In this document: positions 43,687 to 53,014 of the stretch, piece after piece
Layout of the letters: each line of letters begins with the position of its first letter
How positions within the stretch are numbered: the first letter of the stretch is position 1
DNA from: Rhizobium sp. L43
Lineage (GTDB): Bacteria > Pseudomonadota > Alphaproteobacteria > Rhizobiales > Rhizobiaceae
Assembly: GCF_002531725.1 (NCBI RefSeq)
Contig: NZ_NWSQ01000010.1
Coordinates: forward strand, 62,001-126,000
Direction of reading: 5' to 3'
DNA length: 64,000 bases
The notes under the pieces: model-generated
Seen by the model: only the letters and a program-made list of their open reading frames with translations
Told to the model about the DNA's origin: nothing
Databases searched by the model: none
Program-made: the position numbers and the translations under genes

Positions 43687-44142
43687 TCAAGCAAACACGG
43701 CTTCCCTGGAATGATCCGCCGTCGGCGCTTTGCAATACCACACCAGCACTGCAATCGTTCCGATGGGAGCTAATAGTCCGAGAAGCTGGTGCCATCCGCT
43801 CCGGTTGACGTCGTGAAGGCGTCGTGCCGCCATGGCGATCGACGGAAGAAACGTGGCCAGAGACCAGATCCGATTCAAGGTTTCGCTCCGATCGACGACA
43901 TACAAAGCGATCCCGACGAGAAGGACGAAGAGCGTCGAATACCAGAACTCCGATCGGCTCGCTCTGCCGCTGAAGGTCACATAATTCTTGAAGTAGCTTG
44001 CGATCGCCTGGCCGAAACCCATGGCCTGCGGCAGGCCGCCGAAGCGGTTCGGCCCGGCCGGCGGTTTTCTGAAGATGAAGATCAATGGCACGCCGATCAG
44101 GATCAAGACGATCAACCAGTGAAACAGAGAAAAACTGCCCAT
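43687..44142 (-). CDS. DUF805 family membrane protein
   Basis: 151 residues. An N-terminal helix (MGSFSLFHWLIVLILIGVPL), a linker, then the DUF805 core: YFKNYVTFSGRASRSEFWYS, three more helices, and IAMAARRLHDVNRSGWHQLL, the family's R-R-L-H-D-x-x-R-S-G-W motif. GGGG sits 6 bases upstream of the ATG. Inner membrane; function unknown. Confidence 0.9.
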   Translation of the reverse strand: MGSFSLFHWLIVLILIGVPLIFIFRKPPAGPNRFGGLPQAMGFGQAIASYFKNYVTFSGRASRSEFWYSTLFVLLVGIALYVVDRSETLNRIWSLATFLPSIAMAARRLHDVNRSGWHQLLGLLAPIGTIAVLVWYCKAPTADHSREAVFA

Positions 44143-44315
44143 GAGATACCCCAGCTGTTAGAACAGCTTAGAGATAAGCGATGTTTGTTTCCGGAGGATT
44201 AACTTGCTTGTGATCCGATGTGTTTCGCAATCACAGCTTGTGAAATTGCGGCTGACATGTTGACGGAGCGATGATGTTTTGAGCAGGCGGCAATCGCAAT
44301 CGCAATCGCAGTCGC

Positions 44316-45083
44316 TCAGCGCTTGAGCAGCACGCTTGCCTGCACCGGCTGCTCGATGCCCTTCAGCGCCAGCATACGCGTTTCTGCGCCCGCCGCGAGG
44401 TCGGGAGCTTTGGCGGCCGTCTCGGCCGAGACTAGGATCTCCCCGGCTGCGGCCTGGGATTCCAGCCTTGCGGCCTGGTTGACGACGCCGCCGATCGCGG
44501 TGAAATCGCTGCGGAAGGTCGAGAATTCGCCGATCTGGACCTCGCCGGAATGGATGCCGACGCCGACGCCGAGGGTGCGGCCGGGCAATAGCTCGAGCGC
44601 CAGGCTGCTCAGCGCCGCGGCGCAGTTCCGCTGTATCTGCTGCCCGGCCAAGATCGCGGCGGCGGCGTGATCCTTGCTGACGATCGGGAAGTTGAAGATC
44701 GCCATCAGGCCGTCGCCCATCTGCTTGTTGACGATACCGTGATGCGCCCAGATCGCCTGGGCGCAGCGATCCTGGAACAGGCTGACGATTTCGCTGAGCT
44801 GCACCGCCTCGATGCGCTCGGAAAGATCGGTAAAGCCCCGGATATCGGCAAACAGGATAGTGGCGTCGACGGTGATCTGGCGCTGCTTCTTGACATATTG
44901 GAAGGAGCGCTCGCAGATCGTGCAGATATCGGGGTTCATCTTGCTGCGGGTGATGCCGAAGGCGCGGAAAGGCAAAGCCAGCGGGCCGCCGATCGGGATC
45001 GGCATATGCATCTGGTCCCAACAGCCGCGGCAGATTCTGGCGCTGCCGTGCCTGGCCGGCTCATTTGTTGAGGCTGTCGTCAT
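44316..45083 (-). CDS. Class III adenylate/guanylate cyclase
   Basis: 255 residues from ATG 45083. An N-terminal part with cysteines (ICRGCWDQM, CTICERSF) that may bind metal is followed by the cyclase domain (about 68-255): ATILFADIRGFTDLSERIEA with the first metal Asp, IVNKQMGDGLMAIFNFP with the second, and GVGIHSGEVQIGEFSTFRSD, FTAIGGVVNQAARLE for substrate and transition state. Makes a cyclic nucleotide, most likely cAMP. It is divergent from another cyclase gene at 45423. Between its stop and the DUF805 start is a short GCAATC tandem (about 44288-44306). Confidence 0.9.
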   Translation of the reverse strand: MTTASTNEPARHGSARICRGCWDQMHMPIPIGGPLALPFRAFGITRSKMNPDICTICERSFQYVKKQRQITVDATILFADIRGFTDLSERIEAVQLSEIVSLFQDRCAQAIWAHHGIVNKQMGDGLMAIFNFPIVSKDHAAAAILAGQQIQRNCAAALSSLALELLPGRTLGVGVGIHSGEVQIGEFSTFRSDFTAIGGVVNQAARLESQAAAGEILVSAETAAKAPDLAAGAETRMLALKGIEQPVQASVLLKR

Positions 45084-45422
45084 ATCGAACAATCCGTCGC
45101 CCAGAGCATGATGCCGAAACGTGAGAGCGGTTTTCTCATGACATCATGCTCTCACTCTCTAATGTGGAACAGGAAGACTTCAGGCCGACCCGACCTAAAA
45201 TCATCTTGTTCTCGCCAAGGAACAAGCTTCCGCTACTCGCCTGCTTTTGGCAACTCTCCCGATCATCGAAGTCGACGAGGGCTCGAATTATTTCGTGCGG
45301 CGCCATTCTTATCGGGCAGATCACCGCTAGGTCGAATATCGCGCGACCCGGCGATAGCATCGTGATGGGACCTACTGTAGGATGTTGTTAACAATACATT
45401 CGCTCTCCAGGAAAGACCGGGG
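45084..45422. repeat. Divergent cyclase promoter region with a family C repeat (45104-45154)
   Basis: AGAGCATGATGCCGAAACGT, GAGAGCGGTTTTCTCATGAC and ATCATGCTCT form a short hairpin unit of a type common in rhizobia. The remaining 270 bases, 45155-45422, hold no gene I can support and must contain both promoters. Confidence 0.65.
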
Positions 45423-47639
45423 ATGGAGCGCCGTCTTGCAGCAATCCTGATCGCCGATGTCGTCGGTTACAGTCGATTGAGCCAGATCGACGAGGAGGGC
45501 ACGCGTGCGCGTTTCCAGGCGGATCAGGATGATGTCTTCGAGCCGGCGATCGAGCGACATCACGGCCGGCTGGTCAAAACCATGGGCGATGGTTTGCTGG
45601 TCGAATTCCAGAGTGTGGTCGATGCCTTGCGTTGCGCGGCGGCGGTTCAGCAACGGAAAGCCACCCGCAATGCCGCAGCCCTCCCGCAACACCGGCTCGA
45701 GTTCCGGATCGGCATCAATCTCGGCGATATCATCGTCGAGGGCTGGGATATCCAGGGCGACGGCGTCAATGTCGCCGATCGCGTGCAGGCGCTGGCGGAA
45801 CCGGGCGGCATCGTCATATCGGGAACGACCTACGACCAGGTGAAATCGAAAGTCCCGGTCGGTTTCGCTTCGCTCGGCGAGCAGCGGTTGAAGGGCATCA
45901 CCGAACCGGTCCGGGTCTATCGCGTCCTGCTCGATCCCGTCGCCGCCGGCAAAACGCTGAGAACCCGCCGGCGCCTGCCGATGCGGCCCCTCGTTGCAGG
46001 CATCGCGGCGGCCGTCATCCTCTCTCTCGCCGGAGCGGCGCTCTGGTGGCAGCCGTGGATCCCGGCAAGATCCCCGGGGCTCGGCGAACGTTTCGCCTAT
46101 CCGCTGCCGGACAAGCCGTCGGTCGCAGTTCTGCCCTTTATCAATGTCAGCGGCGATACCGAGCACGACCATCTCGCCGAGGGATTGACGGATGATCTGA
46201 TCACCGAATTGTCCAAAGTATCGGGCCTCTTCGTCATCGCCCGCCATTCGGTCTTCGCCCTCCAGGGCTCCGTCGGCAAGATCCAGGATGTGGCCGCCGA
46301 ACTCGGCGTTCACTATGTGCTCGAAGGGACATTGCAGCGGGCCGGGCCGCAGCTGCGGATCAATGTCAAGCTGATCGATGCGGTCACCGGCCTGTCGCTC
46401 TGGGCGGAGCGCTACGACCGCCAGTATACCGATCTCTTTGCCGTTCAGGACGATGTGATCGGCAAGATCATTGCGGCGCTGTCGGTCAAGCTCAGTGCGC
46501 GCGAGCGCGACCAACTGGCTCGAATCCCGACTGAAAATCTCGAAGCCTATGATTATTACATGAGGGCCGAGCAGGAGGGCTTCATTTTCAGGGATGTCGA
46601 TACCTATCGCCGTACGCTCTCCTTCTATCAGAAGGCGATCGATCTCGATCCGGGCTTTGCCAATGCCCATGCGGGAATTGCGCGCGTCGCCGTCGATGTC
46701 TGGCGCAACGACTACAACTACCTCTGGTCGGCCGCCGTTGCCCGCAAGATCGCCTATGACGCCGCCGGACAGGCGCTCAAGCTCGATCCCAACAATGCCA
46801 GGGCGCATACGGTCCTTGCCCTGCTGCAATGGGTGGATGGGCGCGAGACGGAGGCCAGGAATTCCGCCAATATGGCCGTCGCGATGCAGCCGAACGATGC
46901 CGAGGCCGCCGCCAATCTCGCGCTCATTCTGGTCCACACCGGAGATAGCGGCCAGGCCGTCACCGAGATGGAAAAGGCCTTGCGGCTCGACCCATCGCCG
47001 GCGTCGAGTTTTCAACTGCTGGCGGGGATCGTCTTTTATACCGCGGGCGACGACCAGCGGGCGATCTCGCTGATAGAGCCGACGCTCGGCAACCTGCCGA
47101 AGGTCGAGCCGGCGCGCGAATATCTGGCGGCTGCCTATGCGGATCAGGGCAATGACACCAGGGCCGCGACGGAGAGGGCAAAGCTGCTGGAGCTCTTCCC
47201 GGAAAGCAATCTGACCTATTACGGCTATCTCTATGATTATTGGCGGGACGGCGATCTGCAGCGTCATCTGGCTGGATTGCGAAAAGCCGGCATTCCCGAA
47301 TGGCCTTTCGGTTTTACGGGCAATCAGGCCGACAGGCTTGGCGAGGCGGACCTGCGCACTCTCGTCGACGGCAAGAGCTGGACCGGCAAACACAAGAACG
47401 GCACGGATTTCATCCAGTATTTCGACAAGGATGGAAATACCGCCTATCGCAGCGCCAATACCAACATCACCGGCACGATCGAGGTGCGCGGCGACAGCCT
47501 CTGCGAAAAATTCGACGGCTATTTCCTCGACCGGATGGTGTGCGGATATGTTTACCGCAACACCACAGGCGAGCAGGGCGACAGGCCCTATATCCACGTC
47601 ACGCCGCGCGCCCTGACGTTCTTTTCGTCAGCGCCCTGA
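45423..47639 (+). CDS. Class III cyclase with TPR domain
   Basis: 738 residues. Cyclase domain about 1-170 (RRLAAILIADVVGYSRLSQI, TMGDGLLVEFQSVVDALR, RIGINLGDIIVEGWDIQGDG, GVNVADRVQALAEPGGIVIS). One membrane helix about 188-210 (RPLVAGIAAAVILSLAGAAL). Then a TolB-like segment (PSVAVLPFINVSGDTEHDHL, YVLEGTLQRAGPQLRINVKL) and TPR repeats about 375-600. The last 90 residues (WTGKHKNGTDFIQYFDKDGN) are a further beta-rich domain. Cyclase inside, sensor part in the periplasm. Large families of these exist in rhizobia. Confidence 0.93.
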   Translation: MERRLAAILIADVVGYSRLSQIDEEGTRARFQADQDDVFEPAIERHHGRLVKTMGDGLLVEFQSVVDALRCAAAVQQRKATRNAAALPQHRLEFRIGINLGDIIVEGWDIQGDGVNVADRVQALAEPGGIVISGTTYDQVKSKVPVGFASLGEQRLKGITEPVRVYRVLLDPVAAGKTLRTRRRLPMRPLVAGIAAAVILSLAGAALWWQPWIPARSPGLGERFAYPLPDKPSVAVLPFINVSGDTEHDHLAEGLTDDLITELSKVSGLFVIARHSVFALQGSVGKIQDVAAELGVHYVLEGTLQRAGPQLRINVKLIDAVTGLSLWAERYDRQYTDLFAVQDDVIGKIIAALSVKLSARERDQLARIPTENLEAYDYYMRAEQEGFIFRDVDTYRRTLSFYQKAIDLDPGFANAHAGIARVAVDVWRNDYNYLWSAAVARKIAYDAAGQALKLDPNNARAHTVLALLQWVDGRETEARNSANMAVAMQPNDAEAAANLALILVHTGDSGQAVTEMEKALRLDPSPASSFQLLAGIVFYTAGDDQRAISLIEPTLGNLPKVEPAREYLAAAYADQGNDTRAATERAKLLELFPESNLTYYGYLYDYWRDGDLQRHLAGLRKAGIPEWPFGFTGNQADRLGEADLRTLVDGKSWTGKHKNGTDFIQYFDKDGNTAYRSANTNITGTIEVRGDSLCEKFDGYFLDRMVCGYVYRNTTGEQGDRPYIHVTPRALTFFSSAP

Positions 47640-47658
47640 CGTGCCGGGCGATGCGGCT

Positions 47659-48183
47659 TCATTTCGTCGCCGGCTGCTGCCAGACGGTGTGCATCTTCTC
47701 CGAAATCAGTGTCTGCTGAACTTCGGACCAATGCTTCTTGGAGTCGGTCACTTTGGTGGGGTTTTTCTCCATGCCTTCCGCCGCGCCGGGATCATAGCTG
47801 AGATACAGCTTGCCATCGATGATCCGCCAGGCTTTCGGATCGATGTTGGTGGTCACCGTTCCAAAGGACACGCCATCGGCGCAATAGCCGCCATATTGCG
47901 GTGCGTATCTGGAAGGATCGCCCTTGAAGAGGTCGCGATTTTCAGCGCTGGAGAAATGCCAGGTGGCGCCAAGCCAGCGGTAGGAATATTCCTTGGACCC
48001 TTCGACGGCCTGGTTTTCGGTGAAATAGGCGACCGGGTCGTAGCCCTTGATTGCGATATCGCCGAAATAGCCGGTATTGACCAATTCTTCAGCCCCTGCG
48101 GGCCGCGTGAAGGAGAGCAGCATGACCGCAGCGCCCAGAGCCATTGCCGTCAGCATTCCGTATTTTTGCATATGGTAAGACAT
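47659..48183 (-). CDS. Exported YHS domain protein
   Basis: 174 residues from ATG 48183 with GGAG 9 bases upstream. A signal peptide MSYHMQKYGMLTAMALGAAV MLLSFTRPAGA, then the YHS domain: AIKGYDPVAYFTENQAVEGS, YRWLGATWHFSSAENRDLFK and APQYGGYCADGVSFG, with the single cysteine conserved in this group. YHS domains are thought to bind metal. It lies 44 bases downstream of the ankyrin gene and is probably co-transcribed with it. Confidence 0.9.
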   Translation of the reverse strand: MSYHMQKYGMLTAMALGAAVMLLSFTRPAGAEELVNTGYFGDIAIKGYDPVAYFTENQAVEGSKEYSYRWLGATWHFSSAENRDLFKGDPSRYAPQYGGYCADGVSFGTVTTNIDPKAWRIIDGKLYLSYDPGAAEGMEKNPTKVTDSKKHWSEVQQTLISEKMHTVWQQPATK

Positions 48184-48227
48184 AAGATGCTCCGTTTCCG
48201 GATGCGGTCTTTTACTCCGGCGAAAGC

Positions 48228-48818
48228 CTATTGCCGTTTGGTGCATTCCTTGTAGAGCGGTTCGCCGACAAGCTCGGCTTTCTGGCAGACCGCTCCCGCT
48301 TCCATGAGTAATTTTGCCGTATCCCAATGCGCCCGCCACCCGGCTTGAGTGAGGGGCGTATAGCCGTTTCTTTCGGTCGCCTCGACGTCTGCATCCTTCG
48401 TCAACAGAAAGGCGACGACGTCGGCGTGGCCCTCCTCGGCGGCACCATGCAATGGCGACATCTGGTAGAAATTCTTGCTGTCGTTGACATCAGCCCCGTC
48501 TGCGACAAGCAGTTCCACCACCTTCAGATTTCCTGCATAGGCTGCAGCATGCAATGCAGTCAGGCCGCCTTTGTTGCGAGCTTCAATGTCGGCGCCGCGG
48601 TCCAGCAAAAGAGCCACGACATCGGCATGCCCCGCCAAAGAGGCTATGATCAGCGCCGGCTCACCCGCCTCATTGGACTCCGACACATCGGAGCCTTGGT
48701 CGAGCAACTGTTTGACGCGGACGACATCGCCGTCCTTGGCCGCTTCATCCAAAGGGCCAGCCGATGATGGCACGGCGCCGATGAGAAGCGCAGCCAAAGT
48801 CGCGATATGAATATTCAC
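48228..48818 (-). CDS. Exported ankyrin-repeat protein
   Basis: 196 residues if the GTG at 48818 is used; this places the signal peptide VNIHIATLAALLIGAVPSSA at the start, and the frame open further upstream has no coding character. Five ankyrin units follow (PLDEAAKDGDVVRVKQLLDQ, PALIIASLAGHADVVALLLD, TALHAAAYAGNLKVVELLVA, SPLHGAAEEGHADVVAFLLT, TPLTQAGWRAHWDTAKLLME). Periplasmic protein-protein interaction is likely. First gene of a pair with the YHS protein. Confidence 0.85.
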   Translation of the reverse strand: MNIHIATLAALLIGAVPSSAGPLDEAAKDGDVVRVKQLLDQGSDVSESNEAGEPALIIASLAGHADVVALLLDRGADIEARNKGGLTALHAAAYAGNLKVVELLVADGADVNDSKNFYQMSPLHGAAEEGHADVVAFLLTKDADVEATERNGYTPLTQAGWRAHWDTAKLLMEAGAVCQKAELVGEPLYKECTKRQ

Positions 48819-49084
48819 GGGCACGATCTCGGCTTGATTGGCGTTTGCATGCGCCGTTTTGTGGCGTTTTAGCACGCGTCCCATTCGTAAACAAGATTGT
48901 GCTAATGGATGCGCGCCCGGCCGACACCACTCATGCGCCGCGCGGCTGCGACCAACGGTTCCGGGGAATACGGTCACACTTGTTACTCCCCCTGTTCGAT
49001 TTCCGATGCGAAACTATCTCAGACCAATGCGCGATGGACCGGCCTCCAAGCCCGGGAATTCGCCCCAATGAGGAGATCGAAGCC

Positions 49085-49867
49085 ATGACTGCTTCAGCCG
49101 AGAATGGAAAAAGCGGACAACCCATGCACAAGCCACCGGTCGTGTCGCCGCAGGCCTGGGAAGCTGCCTGGAAGCAGATGCTCGTCAAGGAAAAGGCCCA
49201 GAGCCGCGCCCGGGACGCGCTTGCCGCCGAGCGCCGGCGGATGCCGTGGATGGCCGTGGAGAAGGATTACGCATTCGAGGGGCCGCAGGGCAGGCTCAGC
49301 CTGCGCGAGCTGTTTGAGGGGCGGCACCAGCTCATCCTCTACCGCGCCTTCTACGAGCCCGGCGTGTTCGGCTGGCCGGAGCATGCCTGCCGCGGCTGCT
49401 CGATGGTGGCCGACCAAGTCGCCCATGTCGCCCATCTCAACGCCCGCGACACCACCCTGGTTTTCGCCTCGCGCGCGCCGCAGGCCGATATTGCGCGGCT
49501 GAAAGCGCGGATGGGCTGGACGCATCCGTGGGTCACGATCACCGACAGCTTCGACAAGGACTTCGGCGTCGACGAATGGCACGGCACCAACGTGTTCTAC
49601 CGCGACGGTGAACGCATCTTCCGCACCTATTTCGTCAATAATCGTGGCGACGAGCAGATGGGCGGCACCTGGAACTACCTCGACATCACGCCGCTCGGCC
49701 GCCAGGAGGTCTGGGAGGATTCGCCGGAGGGTTATCCGCAGACCCCGACCTACAAGTGGTGGAACTGGAACGACGCTTATGTCGCCGACGCCGAACCCGA
49801 CAAGAAATGGGTTGAGGTATCGGATGCCGGGGAGGCGGCGTTTCGGGCTGAAAGTGGGAAATCATGA
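49085..49867 (+). CDS. DUF899 family thioredoxin-like protein
   Basis: 260 residues. The DUF899 pattern is complete: VSPQAWEAAWKQMLVKEKAQ, RRRMPWMAVEKDYAFEGPQG, FGWPEHACRGCSMVADQVAH with the C-x-x-C-like pair, GWTHPWVTITDSFDKDFGVD, and the long GTWNYLDITPLGRQEVWEDS tail. The fold is thioredoxin-like and often annotated as AhpC/TSA-related, without proven reaction. The ATG at 49085 follows AGGAGATCG; the frame runs open far upstream but without homology. Confidence 0.88.
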   Translation: MTASAENGKSGQPMHKPPVVSPQAWEAAWKQMLVKEKAQSRARDALAAERRRMPWMAVEKDYAFEGPQGRLSLRELFEGRHQLILYRAFYEPGVFGWPEHACRGCSMVADQVAHVAHLNARDTTLVFASRAPQADIARLKARMGWTHPWVTITDSFDKDFGVDEWHGTNVFYRDGERIFRTYFVNNRGDEQMGGTWNYLDITPLGRQEVWEDSPEGYPQTPTYKWWNWNDAYVADAEPDKKWVEVSDAGEAAFRAESGKS

Positions 49868-50161
49868 GCGTGCCTGTCGATCGCTCTGCGCAGTATGGCA
49901 CGGGCGGGGGATAAGCGCCCATGCCGCCATCCGCATTTGCCCAGGCCGGTGGTCAGCCCATCGGCTGGCTCCCGCAAAGGGATCAGCAACGGGCGATCGG
50001 TGGCGGCACGGTGCAACGGACGATCAGGCGCAACGACGTTATTGAACGGTGGCACGTGACGCCGTGAAATAAATTCAATGCAAAGTGGAAACATTCGGCG
50101 GGAGGATGCGTTGTACCCGTTGCCGGCAGCTTGCCCGCAATGTTGATGAGGGAGGCTATAT

Positions 50162-50545
50162 ATGAACGTCCTGATCGTTGAAGATGAGAATATTATCGCG
50201 CTGGAACTCGAACGCATTGCGCAGGAGGCGGGGCACCAGACAATCGGGCCGGTCTCGACGATGGAGCAGGCTCTCGCCCACGCGCAAAGAAGCGATGTTG
50301 CCCTCGTCGATCTCAGTCTCTCCGATGGGATGACCGGCGCCCAGCTTGCACGCCGGCTGATCGACCGCCACCGGGTCGACGTCATCTTCGTGACCGGTCG
50401 TCCCGAGAATGTCGGTCACGGCATCGAAGGCGCGCTTGACGTGGTCTCCAAGCCCTTCACCGACGAGAGGATCGCCGGCGCACTCTCGCGGGCGGAGGCG
50501 GCCCGACGCAAAGATTTCGACAGCAGCAAGGCCGTGCTGTCATAG
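50162..50545 (+). CDS. Single-domain response regulator
   Basis: 127 residues: one receiver domain and nothing else. Acidic pocket VEDEN (Glu7, Asp8), phospho-acceptor Asp50 in VALVDLSLSDG, Thr78 in VIFVTGRP and Lys97 in VVSKPF. GAGGGAGG precedes the start. No kinase is adjacent. Such stand-alone receivers act by protein contact or as phosphate sinks. 49868-50161 upstream holds nothing I recognise. Confidence 0.92.
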   Translation: MNVLIVEDENIIALELERIAQEAGHQTIGPVSTMEQALAHAQRSDVALVDLSLSDGMTGAQLARRLIDRHRVDVIFVTGRPENVGHGIEGALDVVSKPFTDERIAGALSRAEAARRKDFDSSKAVLS

Positions 50546-50594
50546 TGAAATCGGCCGCGCTCGGCGGCCGATGCCTTCTGGAGGAGATAGTTCT

Positions 50595-50846
50595 GTGAAG
50601 CACGTGCTCATGGCCGTTCTCTTCGCCCTTTCGGCCTGCGCCAGCTCAGGAAACCAGCAGCCTCTTCCGGGCAGCCTGACCTATGGCGGAAAAGTCGTCT
50701 CTTCGCCCTATCGCCCGGGAACGGTGGTCAAGAATACATTTCTTGGCGATTTCGGTTATCGCGTCTTCGAGACCTACGTCGTTCAGCCCGACGGGACGCT
50801 CAGGCTGACGTCCCAAAGCACGGGGCCGGACTTCCTTTGGCAGTGA
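50595..50846 (+). CDS. Small lipoprotein, 83 aa
   Basis: GTG start at 50595 with GGAGGAGA 9 bases upstream. VKHVLMAVLFALSACASSGN gives a lipobox L-S-A-C with Cys15. The mature part is short, polar and ends TSQSTGPDFLWQ. It lies 49 bases after the response regulator and could be on the same transcript. Function unknown. Confidence 0.75.
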   Translation: MKHVLMAVLFALSACASSGNQQPLPGSLTYGGKVVSSPYRPGTVVKNTFLGDFGYRVFETYVVQPDGTLRLTSQSTGPDFLWQ

Positions 50847-50879
50847 GAGAGGATAGCGACATCCCGGCAGATGTCGGGG

Positions 50880-51800
50880 CTAAGGCGACACGATCACAAA
50901 TTCGTCGTTCCCGCTGGTTCCCGCATTCAGCCGGCTGGCCGCAAGTTCGATGAAGGTCTTGACCAAAGGCGGCAGGTGCCGGCTGCTGGGATAAACGACG
51001 TACAGGCCGCCGACCGGGGTCGCGTAACCGTCGAGAACGCGGCACAGCCGGCCGTCCTTGATGCAGGCCTGGCCGACTCCGTAGGGCAGCTGGGCGATGC
51101 CGTAGCCGGCGATCGCGGCGGCCATGACCGCCTGCATTTCATTGGCGGCGAAACGTCCCGAGACCGTGACCGTCTCCCGGCCGTGCGGGCCTTCGAGCAG
51201 CCACGGCGTATGGGCAGATTGGCCGGCGATGACGCAGTCGTGGCGGGTGAGATCCGCCGGGTGGTCGGGCGTGCCGCAGCGGGCTACGTATTCGGGGCTG
51301 GCGCAGAGGATTCTGTGCGTCGAGCCGAGCTTGCGGGCGATCAGCGTCGAATCCTCGAGGATGCCGGTGCGGAAGGCGAGGTCTATGCCGTTTTCGACAA
51401 GGTTCAGCCTGTCGTCGGTCAGCCGCAGTTCGACCCTCGTCTTCGGGTAGGTCGAAAGAAAATCGAAGATCGCCTCCTGAAGGAAGTGACCGCCGAAGCC
51501 GACGGGTGCCGATATGCGGATGGTGCCGGCAGGCTCTGCCCGTGCTTCGGCGAGCCGCAGGTTGGCACCCTCGATCGTGCGCAGCGCCTGGCTGCTCTCT
51601 TCATAATAGAGGCGGCCAGCATCCGTCAGGTTGAGGCTGCGGGTGGTGCGTTGCAGCAGCCGGACGCCGAGTTCGCGCTCGAGGGCGGCGATGCGGCGGC
51701 TGACCGTCGTCTTCGGCATGCCGAGCAGGCGTGCGGCGGCCGTGAAGCTGCCGGCCTCGATGACGCGGGCGAAGATCATGATATCGTTGAGATCGAGCAT
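50880..51800 (-). CDS. LysR family transcriptional regulator
   Basis: 306 residues. Helix-turn-helix in MIFARVIEAGSFTAAARLLG to MPKTTVSRRIAALERELGVR (about 8-45), then a LysR effector domain (about 90-295) with APVGFGGHFLQEAIFDFLST. The pattern LNDIMIFARVIEAGSF is typical of the DsdC/AaeR-like group. ATG 51800. Divergent from the NmrA-like gene at 51901; the 100-base space holds the palindrome at 51837-51847. Confidence 0.92.
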   Translation of the reverse strand: MLDLNDIMIFARVIEAGSFTAAARLLGMPKTTVSRRIAALERELGVRLLQRTTRSLNLTDAGRLYYEESSQALRTIEGANLRLAEARAEPAGTIRISAPVGFGGHFLQEAIFDFLSTYPKTRVELRLTDDRLNLVENGIDLAFRTGILEDSTLIARKLGSTHRILCASPEYVARCGTPDHPADLTRHDCVIAGQSAHTPWLLEGPHGRETVTVSGRFAANEMQAVMAAAIAGYGIAQLPYGVGQACIKDGRLCRVLDGYATPVGGLYVVYPSSRHLPPLVKTFIELAASRLNAGTSGNDEFVIVSP

Positions 51801-51836
51801 TGTATCCTGAGATGGCACGATGTTTCTCAACTATAG

Positions 51837-51847
51837 ACCATTATGGT
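51837..51847. promoter_or_regulatory. 11-bp palindrome in the LysR-NmrA divergent space
   Basis: ACCAT-T-ATGGT, perfect arms of five. It sits midway between the LysR start (51800) and the NmrA start (51901). A LysR T-N11-A type site is expected here, but an 11-bp palindrome can occur by chance. Confidence 0.4.
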
Positions 51848-51900
51848 TCAATGCGACAGGCCCTAACTTTGCTGCATCCGTCACAACAAGGAGCAGACAG

Positions 51901-52782
51901 ATGAGCAACACACGAAACGTTCTGGTCACGGGCGCCACCGGCCAGCAGGGCGGCGCGGTCGTGCGCGCCCTGATCGCGCGGGGACACCGTGTCAAGGCGA
52001 TCAGCCGCCGGCCGGACAGCGAAGGGGCCAAACGGCTGGCCGCGGCGGGAGTCGAGGTCATCGCCGGCGATCTCAACGACGGCGCATCCGTGGTAAAGGC
52101 CGCAAGCGGCGTCGACACGATCTTCCTGATGGGCAGCAGCTACGAGGCCGGGACGGAGGCGGAAACCCGCCAGGGCATCACGGTCGCGGATGCGGCAAAG
52201 GCCGCCGGCATCGGCCACCTGATCTATTCCTCCGTCGCCGATGCCGACAAGAAGACCGGCATTCCGCATTTCGACAGCAAGTATCTGGTCGAGAAGCACA
52301 TCGCCGGCCTCGGCATTCCCTATACGATCAGCGCGCCCGTCGCCTTTATGGAGAATACTGTGGCGCCATGGGCGATCGACGGGCTGCGCCAGGGCGTCTA
52401 CGCCGCCGCACTGCCGCCGACGCGCGTGCTGCAGCAGATTACCATCGATGACATCGGCGCTTTCGTCGCCGCACTGGCCGAGCGGCGCGAGCAGGTGTTC
52501 GGGAAGCGTTTTGATATTGCCGGCGACGAATTGTCGGGTCATGAGCAGGCGAAGATCCTGTCGGAGGTCCTCGGCCGTCCGATGCGCTACCAGGAACTGC
52601 CGATCGCCGTCATGCGGCAGCAGAGCGAGGATGCCGCGCTGATGTTCGAATGGTTCGACCGCACCGGCTACGATGCCGGCATCGCCGCCCTGCGCCGGGA
52701 TTTTCCTGAGGTCGGCTGGCATAGCTATGCCGATTGGGCGAATGGGTTTGATTGGAGTGTGCTTGATAAGGCGGCTGGGTGA
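51901..52782 (+). CDS. NmrA-like NAD(P)-binding protein
   Basis: 293 residues. Rossmann motif VLVTGATGQQGGAVVRALIA at 7-26, HLIYSSVADADKKTGIPHFD and SAPVAFMENTVAPWAIDGLR, the NmrA/HSCARG pattern. Members sense NADPH/NADP or reduce quinones. ATG 51901 follows AAGGAGCAGACAG. It is likely controlled by the divergent LysR. A different branch from the 10350 gene. Confidence 0.88.
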   Translation: MSNTRNVLVTGATGQQGGAVVRALIARGHRVKAISRRPDSEGAKRLAAAGVEVIAGDLNDGASVVKAASGVDTIFLMGSSYEAGTEAETRQGITVADAAKAAGIGHLIYSSVADADKKTGIPHFDSKYLVEKHIAGLGIPYTISAPVAFMENTVAPWAIDGLRQGVYAAALPPTRVLQQITIDDIGAFVAALAERREQVFGKRFDIAGDELSGHEQAKILSEVLGRPMRYQELPIAVMRQQSEDAALMFEWFDRTGYDAGIAALRRDFPEVGWHSYADWANGFDWSVLDKAAG

Positions 52783-53014
52783 GGTTGCCTTGCATCGGAA
52801 TGTCTCCGGCAGGTGATTTTCAATAGAAGCGGATCGACAGGGCTTCGCTTCACGGCCATTTTGAAAGAGAGGCGGCGCTTGGCGCCTCCTCCACCACAGG
52901 CGGGCGCCTGGGCGCCTAGCCTTGCCGCTGCCTCCTGGGAGACGTCCGCTTGCACAGTCGCCGGCGAATCCTATTGTTTGACGGCAAACCTGCGTCCTTG
53001 AAAGGGAGGCTTCG

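Noticed and set aside
44288..44306. GCAATC hexamer tandem as a possible CRISPR-like or regulatory array
   Set aside because: Only a few 6-bp units without spacers; simple-sequence slippage.
45136..45306. Possible small minus-strand gene opening MAPHEIIRALVDFDDRESCQ
   Set aside because: No ribosome site, and its last codons lie in the family C repeat; no family resemblance.
45372..47597. Long minus-strand open frame opposite the TPR cyclase
   Set aside because: Antisense shadow; the plus strand carries clear cyclase and TPR motifs.
52860..52935. GGCGCC-rich direct repeats before the methyltransferase
   Set aside because: Short and GC-rich, no consistent period, no match to families A-C.
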